A DNA stretch of 64,000 nt from an uncultured Bacteroidales bacterium (GCA_946999645.1 CAMQDS010000008.1:1-64000), one strand, 5' to 3'; positions 1-8,127 are shown, counted from the first letter of the stretch. The notes: generated by a model from the letters alone, not told the origin. Translations and numbers: made by a program.

Positions 1-170
1 ATGGAGGAGACTATATTATTGCATATTCCAGCAACAAGGATACATATCCTGATGGGCATCAGATACATTCGCCAATAAGAATCCCAAAAGACACAATAAG
101 ACATACAGATCTCGTACTCGGCTGCGTTCAGAAAGAATATTCAAACGGAGCAATTCCAATAAGGAAATAG
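1..170 (+). CDS. C-terminal end of an unidentified protein, cut by window edge
   Basis: A plus-strand frame is open from base 3 to a TAG at 168-170, giving 55 residues without a start inside the window. The peptide looks like real protein, with segments such as GDYIIAYSSN, YPDGHQIHSP and RHTDLVLGCVQ, and it is less biased than the antisense frame. I do not recognise the family. YIIAYSSN followed by PDG is vaguely like the blades of secreted sialidase or glycosidase proteins, but that is only an impression. It could equally be decayed sequence, since everything up to about 1.7 kb downstream looks degenerate. Confidence 0.35.
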   Translation, partial: GGDYIIAYSSNKDTYPDGHQIHSPIRIPKDTIRHTDLVLGCVQKEYSNGAIPIRK

Positions 171-977
171 GATAAAACCATTCCGATGACATCCTCGAAA
201 TGATGCAAAAAAGACCGGAACACACACTTTTTCGAGCCTCCTTTTGCGTTAAATGTCTTTCATATAGGCATTTAACCCTATTTTTTACGTCTTTTTACTG
301 CCATAAAGGTCAGTTAAAAACGTTTTATATTGTACTTTTATGCCGAAAAATGACCATATACCCCCTTGTAGCCGTTTCAAAAGACCAAGTTTTGTAACCC
401 TAAACGTAACCCTAACGCCAAAAATTAGGTTTTTCAGACCCTGTCATAAGCCAGAAATCTATACGGAAATACGGGAAATTTCACATATTCCCACAAAGAT
501 TATATAGTATCTTTGAAAATTGCTTTAAAATGGCATAAAAACACGTTTAGACAGCCATACATGGCATATAATGGCATTTTATAAGACGCAGGAAGTATGC
601 TGGATAAAAATAATTGCTCGGAGCCGGTTACTGGAGAATAGCCGGTGACCTACTCTATACTGAAATATACCCTAATTATCAGAATACAAGGCAGTACAGG
701 GCATGTTGAGCCATTAATGAATAGAAGGACGCATAAACAAAAACGGGGCGAAATAGCCCTGAAATAACTCTTTTAAAGGTCTTATGTTAAATTTTACTTT
801 GAATACCGTTCAAACACCTTTTGAAAAGTTAAGTCCATGTAAAGCCGATGTTAAGTTATTTTACAATTCGTTTTGAAATCTCGAAGTAGCAAAAAACTTC
901 ATAAATCACGCACACTCAATGAAATACTCCTAATCTCCTCACCTTCTCTCAATATAAATTTCGTTTTTACCCCCGTA
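171..977. other. Long stretch without a convincing gene
   Basis: No reading frame here has a recognisable protein, only short frames of 60-70 codons of odd composition. A direct repeat of GTAACCCTAA occurs at 394-403 and 406-415. The stretch 541-600 repeats ATGGCATA several times. The sequence is AT-rich and looks like decayed accessory DNA rather than a regulatory region. Confidence 0.5.
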
Positions 978-1065
978 CAACTGGCAAAAGCGATACCACC
1001 CACGCTGCTCTTACAGCCACTGCTGAATCGATGAATATGAAAGAGTGGGAAGGTTTTAATGATCT
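978..1065 (+). repeat. 88 bp direct repeat, copy A
   Basis: Aligned by eye with 6637-6724 in the same orientation: 81 of 88 positions are identical. The two copies bracket the 5.6 kb segment that holds the double-module nuclease-like gene and conjugative-element relics. Similarity stops right after the shared AATGATCT. Confidence 0.8.
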
Positions 1066-1109
1066 TATGTTGGTTTGTAGACAAAGTCATGTGTACTTTT
1101 TTGACTGTA
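978..1109 (+). pseudogene. Relic of a lipoprotein gene (copy A of a direct repeat)
   Basis: In the plus frame the bases encode TGKSDTTHAALTATAESMN and then MKEWEGFNDL before drifting into unrelated residues and a TAG near 1109. This matches the middle of the intact lipoprotein at 37644-39632 (NDTDRDALIAIAKSMNMQEW and KEWKGLNDL), but the two pieces are joined directly at the EW residues, so about 110 residues in between are missing. There is no start codon, signal peptide or N-terminal domain. Bases 978-1065 recur at 6637-6724 with 7 mismatches in 88 by hand count. It is almost certainly not expressed as a functional protein. Confidence 0.7.
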
Positions 1110-1755
1110 ATTCTTAGGGTTACGACCTACTACGCCTATATGATAAGCTTGAGACCAGGCATCTATCTTAAAATAGGCATAGGAAAAGCCATCGCTTTAG
1201 GTAACAAATTTTGTTTATAGTTTAGTGTATTAAATAAATCGAAACAATAAACTTTTCGATACTAAACGGGATTATAAACTTAATGTTTAAAATCAAAATT
1301 TTCTCTGAAAATCTATCCCCAAGGTTCAAGAAAAGGCGAAATAGCGTGAATGATTTGTGAGTCAGTCAGTTCTGTTTTTTAACCCTTTCGACGCAAAACC
1401 TCGAAAAGACAGGTTTATACCAACTTCGGACAGAGCAGCGTTACCAAAACATTACCGCCTCCTTTACAAGTGAAGGTTGGGAAAAGCGGTAACGAACAGT
1501 GCAAAATCCGACCTGAACTTCGGGAATTACCTCTCACAAAGGTACTTCGATGAAAGGAAACAGACAAATAAATTGCGGATTGTTTCTTTCTGCAGATACA
1601 AAGGCAAAGTCCTGCGAGGACTGGCTAAACGACGAAAAGTGGAGTTTATCCTGTTTTATATGCCCTAATTTCACAAAGTATGCCCCTTGCAAGTTTCATC
1701 GGCTTGCAAGGGGCGTTTTCTGTCTGTTTTATTCGTGCATCTCGTTATGAATGAG
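1110..1755. other. Gene-poor accessory DNA
   Basis: Two overlapping frames near 1477-1750 are open for about 65 codons but have no recognisable content and no good start context. The stretch 1320-1680 resembles non-coding DNA of Bacteroidetes mobile elements to my eye, but I cannot name the element. Only the hairpin at 1683-1713 is a definite structure. Confidence 0.4.
1683..1713 (+). terminator. Perfect 11 bp hairpin, terminator-like
   Basis: CCCCTTGCAAG (1683-1693) and CTTGCAAGGGG (1703-1713) form a perfect 11 bp stem with a 9-base loop. It is followed by CGTTTTCTG, a weak T-rich tail on the plus strand. It sits just upstream of the promoter-like box at 1756 and probably insulates the nuclease-like gene from DNA to its left. 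Confidence 0.6.
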
Positions 1756-1763
1756 TAACTTTG
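1756..1763 (+). promoter_or_regulatory. Possible -7 box (TAACTTTG)
   Basis: TAACTTTG fits the Bacteroidetes -7 consensus TAnnTTTG. The expected -33 position, 1732-1735, reads TTCG rather than TTTG. It lies about 25 bases before the ATG at 1788 and could drive both the short frame there and the large gene at 2031. Confidence 0.4.
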
Positions 1764-1787
1764 CTAAATAAATTATTATTTGAATGT

Positions 1788-1967
1788 ATGTGTCGAAAAT
1801 CAATACTTGAGATATTTATTGAAGAAATGGAATCTTTTGGTAGAGAACCTCCTTTTTTTACTGAAATAGAGAAGGAATTAAAACAAGAAAGAATATATGC
1901 TATAGTAAGAGAAATAAGTATTTCAAGTTCTACAAAGAGGGATTGTATTTCTATCCTTGCTGGGTAA
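1788..1967 (+). CDS. Short ORF in the frame of the large nuclease-like gene
   Basis: This 59-residue ORF starts MCRKSILEIFIEEMESFG and is acidic and helical in composition, unlike a random frame. It is in the same reading frame as the 1187-residue protein that starts at 2031, separated by a TAA at 1965-1967 and a TGA at 1980-1982. After the TGA the frame is open again (SWVNSAAEYKDDNKNK) and runs into the large gene. The promoter-like box at 1756 sits ahead of this ORF rather than ahead of 2031. It may be a separate small protein, or the original N-terminus of the large protein now split by two small indels around 1965-1985. I do not recognise any domain. Confidence 0.4.
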   Translation: MCRKSILEIFIEEMESFGREPPFFTEIEKELKQERIYAIVREISISSSTKRDCISILAG

Positions 1968-2030
1968 AACAGAGTTTAATGAAGCTGGGTCAATTCAGCT
2001 GCAGAATATAAGGATGATAATAAAAATAAG

Positions 2031-5000
2031 ATGGCTATATATAAAGAAGGGAAATTGGCAGGAATTGTAGGGTACACACAGTTGTACCCAAATGGAGAAA
2101 TATATCCTCTCGAAAAACTCCTTACTGGATTACCACGTATTTGGGCTATTAGGTTAGTTTCAAATATGCAGAATAAGTTGGTTGGTAAACTTTTCTATAA
2201 TCCTGATTTTAGAAACGAGAAAACAACTCAGATTGATGTGCCGAGATTCTTCTTTGGTTCCGAGAATATAGACCAGTTACTTGATGTAATCCATAGGTAT
2301 AAAGCCTACTTCGCACGTGAGACACAAAGAAAACAACAACCGATGGAATATGCAACAGGTAGCGAAACGCCGTTGCTTTTGCTGAAATACATTATGGCAA
2401 TGCAGGAAAGTGATGGCTCTGATGATAGCATTGCGCAATTAGAGAAAAATCTATATACAGCTTTTTTGATAGCCAATGAAATTACCCTCAACAGAAATCA
2501 AGGAGAACCACCATACAAGCAGGAGGATGATTTAGAATTATATTTAGTCAGTCTTTTGATTTCGAGATATGCGTATAATGACTTTATAAATCAGGAATCA
2601 GATATTAATGAATTGGTTAGGAATCAGAATATCCGAACTACCAAGTTCTTCAATTTTGTGTCCCAACACCCTCAACTCAAAAACTTATATGATGATTTTC
2701 TAAAAGTATACGGTCTTACATCATGGAAAGATTATTTGAGAACATATTTAAGCATTTTGGCTTTAGTCAGATATAAAACCGGTGTTATCAACTTTGAACG
2801 ACTTAGGGATGAGGACGGACTATTATCAGAGCAGATAGTGGATAGAGATTCCATTGATATTCATGAAATCATCCCCTTAAAAGATAATGTGGATTATCAG
2901 GCTTTTAGAGAGAAACCATTTGTTAAGATTGCACCTCACGAATATGCCGTCATAGATGTTTCATTTATGATTTATAGGATGTTTGATGGGCTATATTTCA
3001 TATTCAATGATTTGTGGAAATGTAAGCACTCAGGTAATATGCAGGGTTTTAATACGATCTTTACAACAGAGTTTTCGGAAAAGACTATATTGGCAAATTG
3101 CCTGAAAGAAATAGCTAACACACATGGATGGTTTTCGCTTACCGATAATGAATGTATGAGTGTAGTTCCCGAGAAGAAATTAAGTTCACCTCCGGATTTT
3201 TATATTCGAGAAGGAAAGGATGTTATACTGTTTGAATGTAAGGATGTCAAGATACCCAAAGAGGTCAAGGCTGAAGGAACCACTCGACAACTCTTGGATG
3301 AAGTTGACAGAGACTTTGTGGGCTATCTGGATCCTAAGAAAAATAGATGGCGTCATAAGGGTGTAGGACAGCTTGTTAGGAATGCTAAGAGGATTCAGAA
3401 AGGAGAATTTGCTTGGGATAAGAACGTAAATAAAGATAGCAGAATATTCCTAGTACTGGTATTGGCTGATGCGAGACAGGTAGACGCAGGGTGGAAAAAC
3501 TATTTGCATAGGAAGATGCTTGAAGAGTGCACTCGTCAGGAAACTGATTACAAGAGAATCTGTCCACTGATATTAACGGATCTGGGAACTCTTACTCTTT
3601 ATAAAGGCAACTTTAAGAAGTACGGATTCCTACAATACTTTATCAGCTACTATAAGAAAACAGCCTTTAATCCCTCGACAATTTGTATTGACGATATGAT
3701 GACAAATGTTATGAATCAGACCATGTCATTTAGTAGGTATATGAATGGTGAGAGGCTTTTGAACGGTGAAGAGTTGAGAATAGATGTAATGAGCGCAATA
3801 ACCAAACAGCCTAAACAGTTGGGGCACCACTCTTATGTTACCAAGACGGTGGAATACACTGACCTATTTGACGATAATGCTAAAGAAGCTGTGTCGTACC
3901 TCAATGGCATTAATAAACGGTGGTTGATTGAAGGTGCGGTTCATATGATAAGTGTAGATGGCTTTGATAGTTTCTCGATGAATGCAGAGCACGGACTGTT
4001 AGTTATGTTTCAAGATTATCGGGAAAAACCTGAAGTTAAAAGACTTTTCCGTCGGTTAAAAGCACAAGAAGAAAAATATAAAAATGCTTGGCTGACTCTA
4101 GTTAATCATCATGCACTTTTTAGTCTTCTGACAAAAATACTGATGTTACTCAATGAAAGAGAGGGTATAGGTGAGAGTCTTGAGGCATACAAAGCATTGC
4201 TGAAAGCCATTTTGGCAGAGAACAGTATGGAGATGCAACGTGAAAAGGAAATCTTGGCAAGGATAGATGGTGATACAGATATTCGGGATGCAAAGATTAT
4301 TATGCAGCAGGATGTATTGAATATTGACCAATTTGGAGAGAATAAAAAGGAACTGGAAAAAGCTCAGATTTTTAAATTTTTAGCATTGACAGAATTTGGG
4401 AAAGAACATAAAGAAGTGGGTGATGCTATCAGAAGGGTGGTGAATAAGTATGGATTCCGAAACGAGATTAGCTATATGTTGTTGGCGCAAATGCCTCTAG
4501 CTGTCTATCACGATAAAGAGAATTTTAAGGAAGGACTTTATTATATACGCCAGCAAGATTATGAGCAGACCGAATCACTGCAATTATGGAATAAATTCGT
4601 AAAATACATTTCGGATAAATGTATTGATATTTGGGATACGGATAAGATGAGTACAATCTTTACCGAGCAAGAATTGCTTGACAATACATGTTTTAGGAAG
4701 TACCCCATACTAAAAATGTCAGAAGATGAATATCTAATAATATCACAGCCATACTATGCGCATTTATTCTTCGATAGCTTTTGGTGGAGTGTGAAAGAAG
4801 AATTAAAGCAGGTTTATTCAGAGAAAGCCATTATGAACTTGCTGACAAAAGAGTTCTCTGAGGAAAAACTATTCTATGAGTCAGTTAAAAACATGATAGG
4901 CAACAAGCGTATTCAAATCTACAATAATCATTGTTTTGCGGCGCAACAATCAGCACCCGATATCGCTATCAAAACCCGACATCATTTGTTTATGTTTGAA

Positions 5001-5594
5001 TATAAAGACATAAGGGTTCATAGAAAAGTCGCAGATGGGGGAGATATGAATCTAATGATGGATTTTATTGATGATCGCCTTAATAAAAAGAAAGGGGAAA
5101 CTGGTGGAAACAAAGGCTTACCACAATTGGTAAGCAACATGGAGGATTTCTTCACAGGGAAAGCCCCTTGGAAAGAACATTATGGGAATGGGAATATAGT
5201 AGTACATCCAATAATTGTTGTTAATAGCCGTTTATTTGGTGTGCGTGGGATTAACTACATAATGCAGCATAAGTTACGTCAGCGAATACTTGAAAGTGAA
5301 ATTCTACGAGAGCATATTGACAAAATTGGAGATTTGTTGGTAGTAGATTATGACATGATGATATTAGTTGCATCATATTCGTATAAAGCCTTTAGAAAAT
5401 TCCATAATCTTCTGTATAGCTACCAGGCTTATGTGAGAAAAGGACAAGACATAGTAAAACAATTTACTTCTTATCGGTATTATGTAATGAATAAATGGGA
5501 ATTGGAGATGACAAAGAAAGATAAAAAGAAGTTTGGACATCATTATAAGAAAATGATTAAAGCCATGCTTGGTATAAAAAAATACACAAAGTGA
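2031..5594 (+). CDS. 1187-residue protein with two PD-(D/E)XK-like nuclease modules
   Basis: I do not recognise a named family. The protein is an internal duplication of two halves about 590 residues long, each a mostly helical region followed by a conserved module (about 296-530 and 890-1140). Module 1 reads FVKIAPHEYAVID, then FSEKTILANCLKEI, PPDFYI and LFECKDVK, then GVGQLVRN. Module 2 reads ILKMSEDEYLIIS, FSEEKLFYESVKNM, APDIAI and MFEYKDIR, then GLPQLVSN. Each has Asp, 12 residues, then Glu-x-Lys: D389/E402/K404 and D977/E990/K992, the spacing expected of a PD-(D/E)XK active site. There is no signal peptide or membrane segment, so it is cytoplasmic. It lies alone in a degraded mobile region, which fits a defence or element-maintenance cargo gene. 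The nuclease call rests on motif and secondary-structure impression. Confidence 0.6.
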   Translation: MAIYKEGKLAGIVGYTQLYPNGEIYPLEKLLTGLPRIWAIRLVSNMQNKLVGKLFYNPDFRNEKTTQIDVPRFFFGSENIDQLLDVIHRYKAYFARETQRKQQPMEYATGSETPLLLLKYIMAMQESDGSDDSIAQLEKNLYTAFLIANEITLNRNQGEPPYKQEDDLELYLVSLLISRYAYNDFINQESDINELVRNQNIRTTKFFNFVSQHPQLKNLYDDFLKVYGLTSWKDYLRTYLSILALVRYKTGVINFERLRDEDGLLSEQIVDRDSIDIHEIIPLKDNVDYQAFREKPFVKIAPHEYAVIDVSFMIYRMFDGLYFIFNDLWKCKHSGNMQGFNTIFTTEFSEKTILANCLKEIANTHGWFSLTDNECMSVVPEKKLSSPPDFYIREGKDVILFECKDVKIPKEVKAEGTTRQLLDEVDRDFVGYLDPKKNRWRHKGVGQLVRNAKRIQKGEFAWDKNVNKDSRIFLVLVLADARQVDAGWKNYLHRKMLEECTRQETDYKRICPLILTDLGTLTLYKGNFKKYGFLQYFISYYKKTAFNPSTICIDDMMTNVMNQTMSFSRYMNGERLLNGEELRIDVMSAITKQPKQLGHHSYVTKTVEYTDLFDDNAKEAVSYLNGINKRWLIEGAVHMISVDGFDSFSMNAEHGLLVMFQDYREKPEVKRLFRRLKAQEEKYKNAWLTLVNHHALFSLLTKILMLLNEREGIGESLEAYKALLKAILAENSMEMQREKEILARIDGDTDIRDAKIIMQQDVLNIDQFGENKKELEKAQIFKFLALTEFGKEHKEVGDAIRRVVNKYGFRNEISYMLLAQMPLAVYHDKENFKEGLYYIRQQDYEQTESLQLWNKFVKYISDKCIDIWDTDKMSTIFTEQELLDNTCFRKYPILKMSEDEYLIISQPYYAHLFFDSFWWSVKEELKQVYSEKAIMNLLTKEFSEEKLFYESVKNMIGNKRIQIYNNHCFAAQQSAPDIAIKTRHHLFMFEYKDIRVHRKVADGGDMNLMMDFIDDRLNKKKGETGGNKGLPQLVSNMEDFFTGKAPWKEHYGNGNIVVHPIIVVNSRLFGVRGINYIMQHKLRQRILESEILREHIDKIGDLLVVDYDMMILVASYSYKAFRKFHNLLYSYQAYVRKGQDIVKQFTSYRYYVMNKWELEMTKKDKKKFGHHYKKMIKAMLGIKKYTK

Positions 5595-5827
5595 ATGGGA
5601 TGATTCTGAGCAGATATACAGAGAACTATAAACTTTTCATTGAATTGAATTTTAGTTTCTTTTGAACCATCAGTTTACTGTCAAAAGTAACGAGGTGTTT
5701 TTCATTGGGGTTTCTTTGCTCCTTTCTTTGTCCGCCTGATACCCACGAAAGAAAGTAGCGGTCGGCAAATATGCCAACTGCGTTACTCTGTCTGTTATTC
5801 TTGAACGGTTATCCGTCCCGTCCTTAC
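5595..5827. other. Gap between nuclease-like gene and element relics
   Basis: No gene is supported here. On the minus strand the sequence reads toward a short ATG frame (MKNTSLLLTVN) that stops almost at once. This looks like the decayed start of a further small gene of the conjugative element whose other relics lie at 5828-6636. Confidence 0.35.
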
Positions 5828-6013
5828 TTAGGGGTGAGTGGAGAAAGCCCAATTGATTTCCTCGTCGGGAAGGGTGCTGTGAATGTTTCCATCCATCACC
5901 ATTCCGCAATCCTGAATGACCTTTTGCCGTGCATCCTCCCTGCTCTCGGCAACCACCTCAAACACTCCCGCAAAAATGTATTGCGTCCGTACTCTGTAAA
6001 CTTTCTTCTTCAT
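5828..6013 (-). CDS. Small conserved protein of a conjugative element (DpnD/PcfM-like)
   Basis: This encodes about 61 residues from the ATG at 6013 (KKKVYRVRTQYIFAGVFEV, AESREDARQKV, GNIHSTLPDEEINW). The pattern of a short beta-strand pair, an AESREDAR helix and an acidic tail resembles the DpnD/PcfM-like small proteins carried by Bacteroidetes and Gram-positive conjugative elements. I am recalling the family from its pattern, not from a search. The longer frame from 6028 adds five residues without a better start. It lies just downstream of two decayed genes on the same strand, so it is probably a surviving passenger of a dead element. Confidence 0.5.
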   Translation of the reverse strand: MKKKVYRVRTQYIFAGVFEVVAESREDARQKVIQDCGMVMDGNIHSTLPDEEINWAFSTHP

Positions 6014-6017
6014 ATAC

Positions 6018-6272
6018 TTAAAATTCAACCTTTAGTAATATGTGTTCCATCGGCTCACCATTCGATAACCTGCGGTGGGTAAACCAAAAATGATGTGTGC
6101 CGTAACCATAGGCAAAGAACTTGTCAAGTTCCGTTTCTTAGGCTTTCCGCTTGACGGCTGCCCTTAGCTCTTCTTCATTGGCGGATAAGGTAATGGCAAT
6201 GATTACCCTTACAAGGATATGAGGTATCTCGTCCGCCTAATTACATACGATGCTTTCTATTTCTGCTTTCAT
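6018..6272 (-). pseudogene. Decayed small ORF of a conjugative element
   Basis: Translating the minus strand from the ATG at 6272 gives MKAEIESIVCN, stop, ADEIPHILVRVIIAITLSAN, then AAVKRKA, stop, ETELDKFFAYGYGTHHFWF and so on to a normal stop at 6018. Two in-frame stops (TAG after codon 11, TAA after about codon 44) interrupt an otherwise continuous 85-codon frame with protein-like content. I cannot name the family, but small genes of this kind sit beside pcfJ in Bacteroidetes elements. It supports the view that this stretch is a decaying remnant. Confidence 0.55.
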
Positions 6273-6297
6273 ATCTGTGATATTTTGTAATTGTTAC

Positions 6298-6669
6298 TTA
6301 TGCTGTCAATCTTATTCTCTGTCTTATCAATTTGCGTTTGGAATTGAAAAAGCTTAAGATTTGGTCGTGATATTCCGTGTTCTTATTGCACACGCCACGA
6401 CTTTGCACGACTTTGAGTGTGTCCAAACTAACTTCAATCGTTTCAATCCGTTTGCCTTTATTGGTTGCTGAATAGATAAGCGATTTTTCATTTAGATAGT
6501 AGGCATTGTCGAACACGCAATGGTGAATTGCCACTCCCTCATCCAAATATTCCTGCACGCTCTCAAAAACGTGGACTTGGATTGTGCCATCCGTGAATGA
6601 GATACCGAAGAACATTGACCTTGTACAAGACAAGACCAACTGGAAAAACTGATACCACCCGCGCTGCAC
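6298..6669 (-). pseudogene. PcfJ-like protein, N-terminally truncated
   Basis: The frame from about 6636 down to the stop at 6298 encodes the C-terminal end of a PcfJ-family protein of Bacteroidetes conjugative elements: FFGISFTDGTIQVHVFES, then EGVAIHHCVFDNAYY, NKGKRIETIEVSL, VVQSRGVCNKNTEYHD and KLIRQRIR. PcfJ proteins are normally several hundred residues long, and here only about 110 remain. The upstream part of the open frame (6637-6669) is the antisense of the lipoprotein relic, so the original N-terminus has been replaced by unrelated DNA. The break point is therefore near 6620-6637, at the edge of direct repeat B. Confidence 0.75.
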
Positions 6670-6724
6670 TTACAGCCACTGCTGAGTCGATGAATATGAA
6701 AGAGTGGGAAGGTCTTAATGATCT
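6637..6724 (+). repeat. 88 bp direct repeat, copy B
   Basis: Same orientation as 978-1065, with 81 of 88 positions identical by hand alignment. It forms the right border of the accessory segment that contains the nuclease-like gene and the PcfJ relic. Confidence 0.8.
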
Positions 6725-6815
6725 GAAGTTATCTAAAGGAACTTCCGATGGGGCTTTCGTTTATGAAGTTACCGCTGGTGAAAGTATAATCTATGGTCAA
6801 GTAGAAAAGCACTAA
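6637..6815 (+). pseudogene. Relic of a lipoprotein gene (copy B of a direct repeat)
   Basis: The plus frame encodes TDTTRAALTATAESMNMKEW, EGLNDLKLSKG and a true C-terminal segment, DGAFVYEVTAGESIIYGQ, ending at a TAA (6813-6815). This matches two separated parts of the intact lipoprotein at 37644-39632 (SMNMQEW, KEWKGLNDL and NYMYEVTVGESIIYSQ), with most of the leucine-rich repeat region deleted. Copy A at 978 carries the same EW fusion. The stop codon ends one base short of the stop codon of the convergent aminotransferase gene at 6817, so a recombination junction lies at the very end of the capsule operon. Confidence 0.7.
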
Positions 6816-6816
6816 T

Positions 6817-8100
6817 CTACTTAACGATAGATTCTTTTATACAATCTACAATATAGTAAACATCATCATCTGTTACATATGGACCTGCTGGTAAACAAAA
6901 ACCGACCTTAAACAAATTTTCCTCTATTCCGTTTGTATATACTGGGGCATTGGAATATACAGGTTGTTTATGCATAGGCTTCCAAGTCGGACGCATTTCT
7001 ATTTTCTTTCCTAACATAAATATGCGTAAAGCCTCCACATTATCATTCGGCTGGCAATCAGTAGTCGCTGAACTGACTTGATGAATTACACCAGCTGCAC
7101 CTCCTACAGCAGACTTAATAACTTCTTTATAAGCATTTTCCTGACTTAATATTTTAACGTCTTCATCGAGAGTTGCAGCACAAAGCCAAAAATTGGCATC
7201 AAAACGACAATCAGCAGGCTGCTTATGAATATGCACTCCTGGTATATCCTTAAAGAGTTCTTCATAAAGTGCCTGTACATGCTTATGGTGTGCTATATGT
7301 TCGTAAAGGACCGTCATCTGTCCACGACCGATACCTGCACACACGTTACTCATACGATAATTATAACCAATGGCTGTATGATGATAATACGGATAAGAGT
7401 CACGCGCCTGTGTTGCATACCACATAATATTGTCTGCATCTTCTTTATTTCGGCAAATTAATGCTCCCCCACCTGAAGTTGTAATCATCTTATTACCATT
7501 GAATGACAAAACTCCATACTTTCCGAAAGTACCAAGAACCTGTCCATCAAAACGGGATCCCATCCCCTCCGCCGCATCCTCGATAACGGGAATACCATAC
7601 TTATCTGCGATAAGCATTATTTTATCTATATAATATGGCATCCCATAAAGTGCAACAGGAATTATTGCTTTTGGATATTTTCCAGTCTTTTTTTTGCGGT
7701 CCAAAATTGCCTCTTCGAGCAAAACAGGATCCATATTCCAAGTTTCTGCCTCTGAGCCTATAAAGACAGGCTTAGCCCCAAGATAAGTAATAGGATTGGA
7801 TGACGCACAGAAAGTATAACTCTGCACAAGTACTTCATCTCCTTGCCCAACGCCACACCCAATTAGAGCTAAATGCACGGCAGCCGTACCCGCAGAAAGG
7901 CATACTACCCTACGGTCAAGTGATTCAGTACCATCACTTTTGCTATTAGCAAACTGTTCCAAGTCCTTTTCAAAAGCATTGACATTTGGTCCCATCGGCA
8001 CCACCCAATTTGTATCAAACGCCTCCTTTATATATTTCTGCTCCAATCCCGCCTCACTCATATGCGCAAGGCACAGATAAATTGTTTTTCTTTCGGTCAT
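6817..8100 (-). CDS. DegT/DnrJ/EryC1/StrS family PLP aminotransferase
   Basis: This 427-residue protein of aspartate-aminotransferase fold belongs to the sugar aminotransferase group. CLSAGTAAVHLAL (67-79) is the cofactor-phosphate site, IEDAAEGMGS (173-182) includes the Asp that pairs with the PLP pyridine nitrogen (D175), and SFNGNKMITTSGGG (199-212) holds the Schiff-base lysine K204. Such enzymes transfer an amino group to a keto-sugar nucleotide, usually from glutamate. It is the last gene of the capsule operon, after an ATP-grasp ligase and a PLP decarboxylase, so its product is probably an amino sugar of the repeat unit that may be acylated further. The exact substrate cannot be read from the sequence. 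The length is slightly above the family norm. Confidence 0.88.
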   Translation of the reverse strand: MTERKTIYLCLAHMSEAGLEQKYIKEAFDTNWVVPMGPNVNAFEKDLEQFANSKSDGTESLDRRVVCLSAGTAAVHLALIGCGVGQGDEVLVQSYTFCASSNPITYLGAKPVFIGSEAETWNMDPVLLEEAILDRKKKTGKYPKAIIPVALYGMPYYIDKIMLIADKYGIPVIEDAAEGMGSRFDGQVLGTFGKYGVLSFNGNKMITTSGGGALICRNKEDADNIMWYATQARDSYPYYHHTAIGYNYRMSNVCAGIGRGQMTVLYEHIAHHKHVQALYEELFKDIPGVHIHKQPADCRFDANFWLCAATLDEDVKILSQENAYKEVIKSAVGGAAGVIHQVSSATTDCQPNDNVEALRIFMLGKKIEMRPTWKPMHKQPVYSNAPVYTNGIEENLFKVGFCLPAGPYVTDDDVYYIVDCIKESIVK

Positions 8101-8127
8101 AATTTTGTCAAATATCTATTATACATG

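Noticed and set aside
1477..1750. Two overlapping plus-strand frames of 63-66 codons
   Set aside because: They overlap each other in different frames, have odd composition, no recognisable motif and no clear start signal. Neither can be supported as a gene.
5771..6082. A 103-codon plus-strand frame
   Set aside because: It is antisense to the small DpnD/PcfM-like gene and the decayed gene beside it, whose minus-strand sequence is clearly the protein-like one.
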